In this document: piece by piece, positions 51,294 to 63,843 of the stretch
Layout of the letters: every line of letters begins with the position of its first letter
Position numbering within the stretch: position 1 is the stretch's first letter
NCBI GenBank assembly: GCA_025642065.1
Contig: JAODUP010000006.1
Span: 310,001 to 374,000 of the forward strand
DNA length: 64,000 bases
Direction: 5' to 3'
DNA from: Paralvinella palmiformis
Lineage: Eukaryota; Annelida; Polychaeta; Terebellida; Alvinellidae
Made by a program: the position numbers and the translations under genes
The notes under the pieces: model-generated
The model's input: only the letters and a program-made list of their open reading frames with translations
What the model was told of the DNA's origin: nothing
The model's database searches: none

Positions 51294-51981
51294 GGGTGTG
51301 AGGTAAATTACATCATCAAGACCCATGGGTAGGATATGAAAGCTAAATTTTCACCAACAATTTGACACCTGTGATTTGACCTGTCCAATAAAAATAGTAC
51401 ACTCACTGAGGTATATACATAAACTTTAGCAGAGTAATTTACAGAAATAATGACATAGTGTATCTTATTCATGTATAAACTTTATTCAATTAAAATGATC
51501 AACCAAAAATTGAATAAAACATAATTTCTGATCAAAGAATGAGTAGGGTTTCAGTCAAATTAAAATTAAACATAAACATTTAGCAATATTGTTATACCAC
51601 TTTGTAACCTTAAACTAGAACAGTGTAATGTAAATTAACAAGGAAAGTTACCTGCTTTGGTTTAGGTTTCTGATGGTAATTAAAAGGGAATAATACTGTG
51701 ATATATACAATAATATTGTAAAGCACCTTAGAGCAGCTTCTAGCTGAATAGGATGCTATATAAATATTACAAATTATATATATTATAGTATTATATCCTT
51801 GTCAATTTGGCAACAAATAATTTTTTCTAGCTAGATTATATATTAAACATTTTAAACAAATGTTTACATAAATGACAGCAACATGCAGATACTTTATGAA
51901 TCAACTGATGTAACGCAATGACTGGCTAGGAAGAATCTCTGTCAAGTTTTATTCAACAAAGTGTTATTGCTTGCAATGTAT

Positions 51982-52023
<42 letters not shown>

Positions 52024-55000
52024 TCATTCCTATTCCTCAATATGTTTTTAATATAATAAACTGTTGTCTTTGTATTCTGCACATCAGCAATGTACTGGCT
52101 AGTTGTTTATGTGAACGTGTCAGCCATTCTCAGCATATTTTTATGTATATCAAAACTTATGGAGCCAAATTTGGTGAATAAGTAAATTGTGCAACAGAAT
52201 AAAAAAAAAATAATCATATCAAATTGACTATCTTTATGATAAAAATTAAAAATGTCACTGAACTTTGTTTTTTTGTTCTCACCAATGGTTCACCAGCACT
52301 CATACAGTGTCTGAGGGCTGGAAATTTATATTCTTTCAGTTTCTCTTGTATCATGAACCTGTAAGCTGTGGGTGGGGCACAAAATGTTGAAACTGGGTAC
52401 TTTTCTAAAATCTGCATGAAACAAAGAAGACAATCAAGCAAATTAGGTCATTAGATTGTTATGGTATGTTATAAACATACTGAAAAATTAAACGATCAAT
52501 CACTGACATACAAATGATAACTTCCAATAATCTGTAATAAATATAAGCTAAAATGTTTGCATTCCAGTATTTCTTGATACTGATAAAGCTCCCAGGCTAT
52601 GGAACGAGTTGCCAAACCACATTAAACATGCAGCAAGTAAAGACATATTTTGTAAGGTTCTTAAAACCCACTTATTTAAATTGGCATATTTATAATATTA
52701 AACCAGTTTATTATGTATGAAATGTATTTGATCTATATAAGCTCAGAATATGTTTTAATTGTGTTTAACTGTTAAGCGCCTTAGAGCAATTTCGGTTGAA
52801 TAAGGTGCTATATAAAATACTACTAATATTATTATTATATTATAAAAGGAAAATGGATAAATATTTATTTTCTCACTTACCTTTAATGTTTGTACAGGGT
52901 CAAATTTTGGTGAGGCCACCACAAACACAGAAGCACCAAAAATCCACGGAGCAAAGAAATTACTCCATGCAGCCTTAGCCCAACCTGTATCTGACATACA
53001 CCAGTGTACATCCTTATTAGTTAGGTCCATCCAATACCTAAAATGATTAATTTATCCTTTAAAAATTGCATTTTACTTAAATCTAAAATAAATAAACAGA
53101 ACTGGTAAAAAGGCTCTTTAATATAACATTTATATTTGGCATATAAAATTTTTAATCACTTTAATTTAAAGAAACAATAATGGCTAAGAATGTATGTGAT
53201 GTAAGCTGTTTATTCTATTATTTAAAATTACTAATATATTTATGTCATGAATGATAATTTATGTAAATCTCAAAAAGGTATATTAACTTATTATTGAGTC
53301 ATAAGCAAAGTGATGTAAGAATTCAAACTAAGCACACATACAACCAAACAACTGCACACATTAATGCTCAGTCAGCTTAGGGAACTAAATATTCCTAAAT
53401 AATGACTCCTCTTAACCTGCCACTAATATAATGACCAAGTCCATAGCTGGCATGAGTATGTAGACACATTTTAGGATGTCCAGTCGTGCCACTTGTAAAG
53501 AATATTGTCATTGGGTCATCACTTTTTGTCTTCACATCCTAAAACAGAATAGTTTACAGATTAATCTTAATAATTTATCATAATAATACTTTAAACATAC
53601 TGTTAGATATTTTAAATAGCACAAATATTTTGACTGTGCAAACCATTAAAAAGAACTAGATGACATTACCTCAAAGTCAGGACTTGACAAATTATACAAA
53701 TCTTCAAAACACAACCATCCTTTAGCTTTTACCATGTCTCTATAAATAATAAAACATGATATTAATATACATGGATTACAGAAAACATGGAAACTAAATT
53801 GATAGTTTATGATCAGTGAATTACATGTTACATAAATGTAAACATCCAGAGTTTGATTATGTGCATAAGAAGTTTATAGATATATGAAAACAAACCCAGC
53901 TTTTTGTCCAGAAACAAGCACTTTAGCTTTAAGTAAACCTGGAAAATCAAATTCCACCTACAAAATACAACATTACACTTACATTAATAAAATACATTAT
54001 CTGGTATCAAAATACAAATGATAAATCAGATTACATTACTTGTATCATAAAAATTAATAAAAATATTATTATTATTATTAATTAGTTATATTTATAATAA
54101 ATGTAACATACAGTGCCTTAATTATCATAAGCTTCTAACAGGTTATGCAGAGCCATATCAATTTTGTTATATAGTATACAATTTTGCTATAAATATATAT
54201 AACAAAAACAACCTTTAATTAAAGGGACAGTTCATCATCAGAAAAATAATCTTAAATATGTAATACTTAGAACAGTAACCCCAAATTACACAATAATAAT
54301 CATGAAATAAACCTGATATTACAGATATAGGGAAATAATCCAAACTAATGAACACTCTCTAGACTGACATGGATTATAGTTACTCTTGAACGTTAATATC
54401 TCAACTATTCGGGATGTTGTGATCTACAATTCACATTTGAATCAGCTAAAATACTGTTCAAATTTTGCACAGAATGGCAACAAAGAGATTCTTTCTCGGA
54501 ATGCATTGGTTCACTGAGTTCACACAGACACCAGTCAGTGTTCCCGGTTCTCCTTGAAGTTTGTTTCTTCGACGATTCCACTTTCTTCAAAACAATTGGA
54601 ATCATAATTTTAAGAAGATAATTGAGCTATGTTCTGGAATAATTCTTTGCTCACAGTTGTTTACATACTTTTGTACGGGCTCTACAGACTTTTGGTCAAT
54701 CTGCTGTGTTTAAGTGACATCAGCATTCAGGAGCTTCCAGGTCTCTGTCTAGCTTCAAAATGCCAGCACTCAAAGGCCATTAAAAGTCAATTAATCAGCA
54801 CCTTGAACTGGATTATTTAATGTGTGGGTGATTGTTTACACATGTTGACATAATTTATGATATTTGTGAGCATAGCTGTATTACTATTAGTTCTTAAAAT
54901 TTGAAATGAAGGTAAACTATCCCTTTAGGCAGTGTTGACTGGAATCTGGCACAAATAAACAACTTAATATTATACAAGGTAAGTAATCCTACTACATTTA

Positions 55001-58000
55001 TGTCCTGTTTGTATTCAGATGTTCTGTACTAACCATTATCATCATTTGATATTGATGAAGATTAAAGAATGTGCATTTATTCAGCTTAATTGCTGAGGCC
55101 ATCAAGTTTAAATGTCTTAGGCTAAACACATGATGACAAATATGAGTCATCAATGGTGTCATGAACATTGAATGGTTATAAAAGAGAAGTTGTTTATTTA
55201 CCTGATCAACCTTCTCAGCAATATCTGGAGTAGTGATGATAACTCTAACTTGAGAAACTTTAAGTCTTAATGCGATGTCTTTAGCTGTAAGTTGTGTTGT
55301 TCCTGGTATCAATATTAAACCTAAAAGTATAAATATCTACCTATGTGTATGTTATCTCTCTCTCTCTCTCTCATTCTCGCTCTCTCTCTCTGTGTGTGTG
55401 TGTGTGCGTGAAGCTGTGTCCATGCACCAGAGTGAGCTAGAGAGAAATCCAAATTGACAGAATGACCTTTGACATAAAGTCTATATACAGAAACCACAAG
55501 AAGAATGTCAATATTTCATTCTTACTCAGTCAAAATATAACAAATGAGCATCAAACAACTTAACTGACATCAATTACCTGCTCTTATTGCCGCAATACTA
55601 ATTAACCACCAGGCAGGTAGTTTGCCCAAAATGACAAGAAATCTTTCTCCTTTTTCTAACTTGCATGGTCCACACAGTATATTAGCTACTCTGAAATGAT
55701 CAATAAATAATATTATTATTTCCCCTTTATTATTTATAACCATTGCCAAGTTGAATAACTGCATAATTAATGTTGTTCCATAATTATAATACTTAATTAT
55801 AATTGCTAGGTAATAGTCGTATTTAGGTGAACCGAGATAAAAAAAGTAAATTTAAATGCACAAATAGACAAACATCGCATCTTGTTTTAGACCACGATAT
55901 TGACAGTTATCAGTTCTGACTGTCATTTGACATATAGTCTTTGCAATATAAAGATATCCTGAAAAAAATGAATTGTTTTATTAATTTCTGAAAAGATTAT
56001 TTCACAGCCCTGATGTATTATAAAGATGTATTATAAAGATGTATTATAAAGATGTATTATAAAGATGTATTATAAAGATGTATTATAAAGATGTATTATA
56101 AAGATGTATTATAAAGATGTATTATAAAGATGTATTATAAAGATGTATTATAAAGATGTATTATAAAGATGTATTATAAAGATGTATTATAAAGATGTAT
56201 TATAAAGATGTATTATAAAGATGTATTATAAAGATGTATTATAAAGATGTATTATAAAGATGTATTATAAAGATGTATTATAAAGATGTATTATAAAGAT
56301 GTATTATAAAGATGTATTATAAAGATGTATTATAAAGATGTATTATAAAGATGTATTATAAAGATGTATTATAAAGATGTATTATAAAGATGTATTATAA
56401 AGATGTATTATAAACATGTATTATAAAGATGTATTATAAACATGTATTATAAACATGTATTATAAACATGTATTATAAACATGTATTATAAACATGTATT
56501 ATAAACATGTATTATAAACATGTATTATAAACATGTATTATAAAGACGTATTATAAAGACGTATTATAAAGACGTATTATAAACATGTATTATAAAGACG
56601 TATTATAAACATGTATTATAAACATGTATTATAAACATGTATCTTGTATGCTCTCTACCACAAAACAAACTCTAAAAAATACAAAATGTTTTTTTTTCAT
56701 AATTTTTAGGTACCTGGCTTAGTGATCCAGTGTATTGAGATCTAATTAATACAGATTTAGCTGTATTTTAAGATCAACATCTCCACAGGAAAAATCAAGC
56801 TTCTGTTTTGTTATAACAAGTATACTTGAGTTTTTATTCTTTGTATAATGATCTGTAAATTCCTTTAGTTTGTTGTGTCATCACAACCACTCAGATGTCA
56901 ATACCTGCTCATATACACATATACGTAATGCCTCTAGAATTCTGTCAATTTTAACAATGTGTGTTTATGTGTGTGTATGTGAGTGTGTGTGTGAGACATA
57001 TTAAATACTTTAAAAATTCATCAATTTTATATTATTTCCGTGTGGTTCATGAAATCAGGATTACATACCAATATATCCAAACCAAAAAATAAATATCATA
57101 ATCCCAATGTAACATATTCTTTTAAACCAACTAGTGCTCCCAGACCATGGTTGGCAAATAAGCCATAATGTAACAGACTTACAATAAAGCATTAGAATAG
57201 TTGTAAAAACCTTCGTGATCCAAGAGAAAGATCCCCAAATGTCCATCGTATCTCTTCTCCATCTTCACCAATCCACCAAAAAGCTGGCAGTCCATGTCTC
57301 TGGGAATCTGTCTGAAAATGTCACAAAACAATTATTTTTTATTTTATTTTACTTCATAACAATTTCATCAGGATTAAATAGGGAAAACATATAACATTGG
57401 AACAACTATTTCTCATACATTGTATATGGTCCCTATACTACATTCTATATGGTCCCTATATACTACATTGTATATGGTCCCTATATACTGAAAAGTTGCC
57501 ACCATCCATCCCCTGAAGACAACTATTTGGATGCTGACTGCCAGGTGTTATAATGTCTCCACAAATCTGAACATTAATTCAGTGAGATGACCCCTTTTTA
57601 ACACAGTCATCCCTCAATAATGAGGAACACAGTCATCCCTCAATAATGAGGAACACCTTTCCCAAAGTTGAGTAGAAATAATTTAATTTCTGAATTATCC
57701 TTTATACATGAAGTTGGGTTGATTTTTACTTTTGATGAGTCACAAACCTGTCATCCTCAATCTTGTATTTGAATAACATGTATCCACAAAAGGGTTATAT
57801 CAAAAGTATCATATAAATAAAGAACAAACTACAAAAACCAAGATTATAAACTACAAACAAATACCAAGAATATACATGTTTTTTTAAAGATCAATCGGGT
57901 TTGGTTTTATAACAAGGTTAGATGAAAATTTCAGCTATACTAACCTTGGCCCATTTATCAATGACATCAGTAGCGAAGTTGTAATATTCAGGCTTATTCA

Positions 58001-58235
58001 AATGAAAAGTCTTCTTTTCTTTCTCATAATTGTTAAAGCCAGCTGCTGATGGAGAGATTGCTGTGATGCCATCACTTTTACTCACATGTGATGATGTGTA
58101 TTGTCTAAAGTGATGATTATAATGTTGGTGATGATGATAAAATATGGGTGCATTTAATAGTTTATGTGGAACACTCCATTGAAGACTCCTGTCAGAAAGG
58201 ACACCTGACATGAGAGATTTAGGTAGTACTCTCAT
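47174..58235 (-). CDS. Medium-chain acyl-CoA synthetase (ACSM-like), copy 2
   Basis: Paralog of the gene at 28810-41015 with the same predicted activity. Exons in transcript order: 57945-58235, 57211-57311, 55578-55690, 55202-55320, 53896-53957, 53670-53739, 53417-53538, 52881-53037, 52283-52411, 51163-51237, 50925-51005, 50682-50783, 49123-49250, 47628-47727, 47398-47517, 47174-47266. Total 1863 nt, 620 aa; all 16 lengths equal copy 1 and I found no disabling change. Key sites: TSGTTGHPK (267-275), GYGQTET (407-413), [15 protein letters not shown] with Lys604. An upstream in-frame ATG at 58328 was not used because it lies before the acceptor CCACAG shared with copy 1 and translates a microsatellite. 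The C-terminus differs (ELVKRKP versus EWTKRKQ). Exons 1-7 are almost identical to copy 1; exons 8-12 diverge. Confidence 0.92.
48820..48995 (-). mobile_element. SINE family A in ACSM copy 2 intron
   Basis: On the minus strand the head CACCTCAATGGCTTAACTGG is followed by B-box-like GGGTTCAAACCTG, the GAATGTTTCACCCTTCAC body and the tail GTACACAAAAGTGGACATAA. Absent at the same place in copy 1. Confidence 0.75.
49291..49339. repeat. (TG)n microsatellite
   Basis: About 24 TG units, equivalent to 30308-30335 in copy 1. Confidence 0.95.
49589..50561 (-). mobile_element. pogo/Tigger-like transposon relic (973 bp)
   Basis: Inverted ends CCATATATACTCATGTATAG and CCGTATATATTCGTGTATAG (right end as reverse complement) are flanked by TA. 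The minus strand keeps C-terminal pogo/Tigger transposase text with breaks: TQWVKTAWD, then GSIIKSFK, then after a frameshift [11 protein letters not shown] and an acidic tail. The DDE core is largely missing. It sits in ACSM copy 2 intron 12 only. Confidence 0.8.
51262..51289. repeat. (AT)n microsatellite
   Basis: AT run in ACSM copy 2 intron 9. Confidence 0.9.
51700..51790 (+). mobile_element. LINE 3' tail fragment
   Basis: ATTGTAAAGCACCTTAGAGC then AGCTTCTAGCTGAATAGG and GCTATATAAATATTA, the same 3' end as SINE family B and the LINE at 52560. Confidence 0.7.
51985..52017. repeat. (AT)n microsatellite
   Basis: AT run in ACSM copy 2 intron 9. Confidence 0.9.
52560..52845 (+). mobile_element. 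CR1/L2-like LINE 3' end
   Basis: A plus-strand reading gives [19 protein letters not shown] then [13 protein letters not shown] and a stop, the usual extreme C-terminus of CR1/L2-type ORF2. A 3' UTR follows ending GCGCCTTAGAGCAATTTCGG then GGTGCTATATAAAATAC and (ATT)n. Heavily 5'-truncated; lies in ACSM copy 2 intron 8. Confidence 0.85.
54223..54924. mobile_element. TTAA-flanked MITE-like element, copy 2
   Basis: Follows TTAA (54219-54222). Begins AGGGACAGTTCATCATCAGA and ends with the inverted AGGGATAGTTTACCTTCATT (right end as reverse complement), next to TTAG. Shares internal blocks with 32231-32980 but sits in a different intron (intron 4), so it is a separate insertion. Confidence 0.6.
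56012..56642. repeat. 13-bp minisatellite, about 48 units
   Basis: The unit is GATGTATTATAAA. About 31 near-perfect GATG units are followed by blocks of CATG units, then a GACG triplet, then alternating CATG/GACG and final CATG units. In ACSM copy 2 intron 2; absent from copy 1. Confidence 0.97.
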
Positions 58236-58289
58236 GATGCTGTCACTGTGGAAAAACAAATTACAAAAAGTTACACATACACTCATATG

Positions 58290-58328
58290 CACACACACAC
58301 ACACACACACATATATACGCACACACAC
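58290..58328. repeat. (AC)n microsatellite
   Basis: CA-rich run just upstream of the first coding exon of ACSM copy 2. It creates a spurious N-terminal extension of the ORF. Confidence 0.9.
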
Positions 58329-58540
58329 AGTCTGTGTCTCCCTCAGTTTTTAACATTGTTTTTACAACACAATGGTTAGTTTTTACAATTATTATATACT
58401 TACGTTGAAAGTCTTATATACTTATAATTCTAAACTTGCCTTCTATATCTGTTATTAGTCAAAATGATCATCATAAAATATGCAAGAAACTATTACATAA
58501 AAAAAATAACTGCCAATGACTGGAATATAACATCACAAAA

Positions 58541-59934
58541 TATATCAGTACTAAAAAATGTAATAACTCTAACATAAATAAAAGTAATGTAAACATAAGA
58601 GTCCTGTATTTAGCTGTCATTTTGTTGTAAACAATTCCTGAATAATACAATTCATAAAAAATTGGTGAGTCCAGGTGAGACTGTGACATTGTTCATAAGG
58701 TACACTTGATCTTTATTAACATCCTGGCGCACTCATTGATAAAAGATATTTTCTTTCTAATAATATTTATTATTATTAAGTCATAATATAACAATTTGTA
58801 ATGAATTACTGTGGAATATAATTCATTATATAATGATGTTGATGATGATAACAGCCATACTGGTTAAAGAAAATTCTAATACTTGTACTATCTATGGCTA
58901 GACATATCATTTACAATAAGTATCTTTATATTTTATACCATTGAAGATACAGGATTTATAATTATGACCCACTCAGTCCTCCTTATGTTAAAACAAGACT
59001 ACAAAAAGCAGATAACATCAAATGATCTTCAGGACTGATGTATCATTAAACCTACTGATTAACTGACTGATTCACTCACTCACTCACTCACTCACTCACT
59101 CACTCACTCACTCACTCACTCACTCACTCACTCACTCACTCACTCACTCTCAATATTATTAACCTAATTTATGATGTAATACATCTTCCTAGTCACCAGC
59201 TATACATATTTTATGTTTACATGTTGATTGTAATCAAGACTTAAGCCAAATTCAGTTGACCCCTGGATGTAGCAACATTTATAACCCTCCCCCAGGGCTA
59301 TATGTTTATCAGTTATATCTAATATTATTAATGTCTCACTGCTGACAAAATTGGATCAATAATTTGATGTATTGTTTGATCGATTATGTTTGGCCTCTTT
59401 AATACAATACCAACACATCCACTCACGTTTTTCACAAATTTATATTACAGATACTAAACCAGGGAAACTGGTGCTTCAATTTGCTTAGTAAAACTCTGAT
59501 GATCATCCCTAGAGCATCCAGAGTGCAATATCTACATGTTATATTAATACTAGCTAAGGGTCACATGGTTTTAAATCCATAAACTTATATAGTAACTTAT
59601 TCTGACCAAATTTAGTGATTAATATTTTGGCTCTCAACATCCTGGGTGCTAAAACACGTTAAATGATGCTGACAGCTGATTAAATGAATGTCTCGTCAAA
59701 AAGGTCAATTCTAAGTGCATAGTCTGCTATAGAATCATATTGTAAGAATCACTGCACAGTGTACACGTGTGTCTTATAATTATAGTGGCACTCGTCATAC
59801 CAGACATCAGATCGAGGGGTGACTGTCTAGGAAAAATTACACGATTACATGAAACATCCTACAGACACGGGTAATCAGATGTTATCTCCCGAAACACTAC
59901 CAGTACAGGGATTAAATTAGTTCCTATGAACGCT
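58541..59934. other. Upstream flank of ACSM copy 2
   Basis: Low-level similarity to 41200-41700 upstream of copy 1 (e.g. CATCAAATGATCT near 59008). Contains an (ACTC)n array at 59071-59148. No gene recognised. Confidence 0.45.
59071..59148. repeat. (ACTC)n tetranucleotide array
   Basis: About 19 units, same motif as 35741-35870. Confidence 0.95.
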
Positions 59935-60200
59935 GATGTTAATGTTGATGTTTTGTGGATCGAGCTACCTCCAAAGATAATTAGGGAAACTAAAAGATGA
60001 AACATCCTTCAAAGATGGCCAGGCTGAGATTTGATTCCAGGTGCTAGAAGTTTGAGGTAATGGAAACGTCCCTCCGGTGTACTACGAAGTGACGCGAATA
60101 GCCCAGAGCGCGGTGGGATACATGTTTTGCCGGGGTTCCCTCTGACGTAGTTGGGGGATGTTTCATTTGATAATCTCATTACCCAAGCCATTTAGTGTCA
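59935..60200 (-). mobile_element. Degenerate SINE cluster
   Basis: 59935-60060 resembles the family A body on the minus strand (tail-like ATCCACAAAACATCAAC, GGATGTTTCATCTTTTAG, decayed B box). 60060-60200 carries a further block ending GGATGTTTCATTTGATAATC in plus orientation. Boundaries uncertain. Confidence 0.45.
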
Positions 60201-60539
60201 CAAATGTAACCACGCAGCTCTGAGAGTAAACATATAGATCTACACCCACTCCTAGAATGACGTATATATATATATTGTGTGTGTGTACGTGTGTGAGAAA
60301 GAGGGAGAGCCTATACTCCATTAGAAAAACCATCTCCAAGAGCTTAAAACGTGTGTGTGTGTGTGTGTGTGTGTTACAAAAATATTAATCGGTATCAGCC
60401 AGATTTATTAACAAAGTTTATAGTATTAGAAGTATTTAACTTACCTTTCTATGAACAAGCTATATATATGTTGCTAAAATATACATGTCAGTGATCCTTT
60501 ATCTACAACAATAAGTAAACATTAAAAAAACTTTCTAAA

Positions 60540-60850
60540 TGCTTAGGTCTAAGTGGGTCACTGGAGAAAACCTGTTTCGCTAGAACATATTTTTTTGGTT
60601 TGGATGATCTATCTGTTTGGGTGCCTAAATAGTTTGTAAGCTTCACCCGAAAGATTATTCTACTATCTCACATGTCCTTATCAATAAGTATATTATCGTT
60701 TCGTCACTCTATAGTTTATCTAGTCTTTGTGGAGAAATGTTATATAGTTTATACAAGGCCACTCTTGTACACGTACGTGGTAGGGCAAATCGACCAGGCA
60801 ATTTCCAGCGGTACTTGGGTTAAAGATGAAATGTTGTCGAGACAAGGGCC
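60540..60850 (-). mobile_element. Degenerate SINE family A-like sequence
   Basis: GGTCACTGGAGAAAACCTGT (also near 42893 and 61965 in variant form) is followed by a body resembling 42950-43080. Weak evidence. Confidence 0.35.
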
Positions 60851-60872
60851 TACCGATACTTGAATCGGAGTC

Positions 60873-60921
<49 letters not shown>
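60873..60921. repeat. (AT)n microsatellite
   Basis: Long AT run; another lies at about 61174-61201. Confidence 0.9.
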
Positions 60922-60922
<1 letters not shown>

Positions 60923-61170
60923 TCACATATTACTTCACTGATCAGCCACTTAATTTAGGGTCCAAACAACGAGTGTGTATACAATAAAATATTTTTTTAA
61001 CACTTCTCAGTCACGGAGGGGGGTTCATATTCAGTTCAATTATATGTAGCATGACAATTTAAAAGTTCAGCCTTTTCTTATATACAGATCATGTCAAATT
61101 ATAGACAAGATTAACTTTTTCTAAACACTGGCAGTTATACGCGTATACGTGTAATAAATCAATGGAAATG

Positions 61171-61203
<33 letters not shown>

Positions 61204-61469
61204 GACATTTCGAGGTTAGTTTAAGTCTTTAACGTAAGAGTTACAGTTTAATGCCAGTATATAGTTTCGCGATAACGCCACACATATGAGCATATTAATT
61301 ATTCCGATATTCCAATGTTTCTATAATTTATTCAGTGGATAACATATATGATTCTGACTATCCAATCTTCCGACATTCTCATTTTTACCATATATATTCT
61401 CAGGCAGCATATATATGTCAAATAGGGGTTACGGAAAAATGACACCGGAATAAAATGGCACTAAAATGT

Positions 61470-61479
61470 CTCTCTCTCC

Positions 61480-61534
<55 letters not shown>

Positions 61535-61568
61535 TATATAATTGTGTGTGTGTGTGTGTGTGTGTGTG
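61470..61568. repeat. Compound (CT)n(AT)n(TG)n microsatellite
   Basis: Three adjacent dinucleotide runs. ORFs across it are artefacts. Confidence 0.95.
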
Positions 61569-61700
61569 GCCTCATGGGTTTGAGCGTGGGACTTTTCTTA
61601 TTCATGGTCATACTGTGCGGAAGCTCGGAGGTTCGAATCCCGGTCGTGGCACTATAGTAGGAGTTTTTCAGATAACTGGCAATGTTTTTTCCGCCGAATA
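61563..61700 (+). mobile_element. tRNA-derived SINE head
   Basis: GTGGCCTCATGGGTTTGAGC (A-box-like) and the perfect B box GGTTCGAATCC at 61630-61640 have tRNA-like spacing. The head ends CGGTCGTGGCAC. The cloverleaf is not intact enough to call a tRNA gene. Confidence 0.65.
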
Positions 61701-62457
61701 TGCGATCTACTGTAAATTCTGATTTGTTTAGAGTTAGTGGTGCCATTTGGATTACCATCAGTGTCAATTAAAACTTCCACGTCTTGTTGGTGACACACAC
61801 CTCACAATTAATGAAGCGCATCTTAATTTAATCTTCTGAAGTCAGCCGGTCTCTATTGAACGAATAAGCGGATAGATTTAAACATTATGTCGTAAGAGTA
61901 AGATGTCGGAACACACACCGCGTGTGTATACACGGTTTCTGCTGGTGCTGGATGTTGGTTAAATAGGTCACTGCGGAAAAACTGTTTCTCTGAAACTTAT
62001 TTTATCCTAAGTATATTAAAACCATACGCATAAATTAATACCTTAAATATCAATACTTTTGCCAATTGTTCTTGTTTCTGAAATTTTCGTCAGCTTCGAA
62101 TTTTAATTAATGTGCCGGTGAATTAGTGGATCGGTTAGCATATACGTGGTCTGTATTTGAAATATCACTGACGCGGATAGCTGCATGTAGACTTTACAAC
62201 AGTTATATAAAGGCTGCCCTCTAGAAGGTCAGCAGTTATAGTGTTGTTATCAACGACGAAAAGCGCCGTTTTCTGTCAAGTTTGTGCCACCATTATAAAA
62301 CTAATATATCATTTTAGCTAGAATCATTGTGAGGCACAACGTACATTTCTTCGATTCCTACGTTCTCAAACCACGTATAAGGTAAATCTCATCGGGTGGG
62401 GGGGGGGGGGTGTTGAGGAGGTTATGGCGTCACACTTCGCTTTTCTTATCATTGACA

Positions 62458-63068
62458 GTGTTATCTTTACATATACCTTATTTCAGATACATGTACTATT
62501 ATAACACAGATCTGTCACAAAGTCACACAAGAAGAGGTCTGTCTACACATCACTATCAGTAGTAGTCTTTAACATAGTTCCATGTTGCAGACTGCCGATT
62601 TCAGCAGATCACGGCTCATCCATGTTGATTTTGCATGAAAGAAGAGAATGAGGGGTGTCGTTGCCAAGCTGTGATCGAGCATCAGTGTCAATCTTGTTGC
62701 ACATAGAGAAGACGCGTACGTTCGCTATCAGCATTGCTGTGGGGGATCACCGACAGTGTTGTTATGCGATGCGCTAAATGTGGAAAGCGCATTCCACCAA
62801 CAAATGTCTTCTTCTTGGCCATACTCTGCTCAGTGTAGAGCGGCAGTTCATCGTCCGTCAGGAATCAGCTGGTAGTCCTGAAACTCTCTGCTTTGACTCG
62901 ATCACCGTAGCTATACTATTCGTCGTACCGGTCGTGATTAAACAAGAACATGTGAGCTATAGCTGACACAGTTTGGACAGTTTCTGCTAACACAGAAAAA
63001 TACGCCAGACATTACTCAGGCAAAAACAAAAGAAAGTATTCCACACCAAGCTTGATAAAGTTAGATAT
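62458..63068. repeat. Large inverted repeat, left arm (611 bp)
   Basis: Pairs base for base with 63233-63843 (paired positions sum to 126301 at both ends, so there is no net indel). At least one mismatch was found (A versus C in GTCTTT(A/C)ACATAG). Spacer 63069-63232 carries an (AC)n tract. Confidence 0.95.
62609..62861 (-). pseudogene. hAT transposase C-terminal fragment (left arm)
   Basis: Mirror image of 63440-63692; see that entry for the residues. The apparent plus-strand ORF at 62778-62966 is its antisense shadow. Confidence 0.8.
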
Positions 63069-63232
63069 TTTTGTTTGGGTTTCGTTTAAAAACCGAACGA
63101 TTTATAATAATATTAATAATGTATATTTTATTTATTTTTAATAATGCACTGCTGCAATAAAACCGGGAGACAGGGAGACGTACGTACTTCAAAACCGGGA
63201 GGCTCCCAGCGAACACACACACACACACACAC

Positions 63233-63843
63233 ATATCTAACTTTATCAAGCTTGGTGTGGAATACTTTCTTTTGTTTTTGCCTGAGTAATGTCTGGCGTA
63301 TTTTTCTGTGTTAGCAGAAACTGTCCAAACTGTGTCAGCTATAGCTCACATGTTCTTGTTTAATCACGACCGGTACGACGAATAGTATAGCTACGGTGAT
63401 CGAGTCAAAGCAGAGAGTTTCAGGACTACCAGCTGATTCCTGACGGACGATGAACTGCCGCTCTACACTGAGCAGAGTATGGCCAAGAAGAAGACATTTG
63501 TTGGTGGAATGCGCTTTCCACATTTAGCGCATCGCATAACAACACTGTCGGTGATCCCCCACAGCAATGCTGATAGCGAACGTACGCGTCTTCTCTATGT
63601 GCAACAAGATTGACACTGATGCTCGATCACAGCTTGGCAACGACACCCCTCATTCTCTTCTTTCATGCAAAATCAACATGGATGAGCCGTGATCTGCTGA
63701 AATCGGCAGTCTGCAACATGGAACTATGTGAAAGACTACTACTGATAGTGATGTGTAGACAGACCTCTTCTTGTGTGACTTTGTGACAGATCTGTGTTAT
63801 AATAGTACATGTATCTGAAATAAGGTATATGTAAAGATAACAC
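63233..63843. repeat. Large inverted repeat, right arm (611 bp)
   Basis: Inverted copy of 62458-63068. The outer edge is GATAACAC at 63836-63843. Confidence 0.95.
63440..63692 (+). pseudogene. hAT transposase C-terminal (dimerisation) domain fragment
   Basis: The frame starting at 63440 reads LTDDELPLYTEQSMAK, then GMRFPHLAHRITTLS and VIPHSNADSER up to 63583. After one extra base it continues RVFSMCNKIDTDARSQLG, then NDTPHSLLSCKINMDEP and TGA at 63690-63692. IPHSNAxSERxFS followed by a KTDxRSxLxxxTLxxLL pattern is the hallmark of the hAT-family dimerisation domain. A further break lies upstream (EFQDYQLIPD in another frame). The DDE core is absent, so it is non-functional. Confidence 0.85.

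Larger units (their letters stand above)
46190..58540. repeat. Segmental duplication, unit 2
   Basis: Counterpart of 27470-41200 in the same orientation. Every ACSM coding exon has the same length in both units. Even small intronic tandem repeats are shared, such as the doubled CTCAATAATGAGGAACAC block at 40395-40437 and 57613-57655. Confidence 0.8.

Noticed and set aside
56012..56642. CRISPR-like regular repeat
   Set aside because: Thirteen-bp units without spacers in a eukaryotic intron: a minisatellite.
57918..58328. Longer N-terminus for ACSM copy 2 starting at 58328
   Set aside because: The extra residues translate a (CA)n tract lying upstream of the conserved CCACAG acceptor. The ATG at 58235 matches copy 1.
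61563..61650. tRNA gene
   Set aside because: A and B boxes are present but the acceptor and other stems do not form a full cloverleaf, and a SINE-like body follows. The same reasoning applies to the heads at 4177, 42481 and 43600.
62778..62966. 62-residue ORF present twice (also 63335-63523, minus)
   Set aside because: Both are the antisense reading of hAT transposase remnants in the inverted repeat; duplication of the ORF is just the palindrome.
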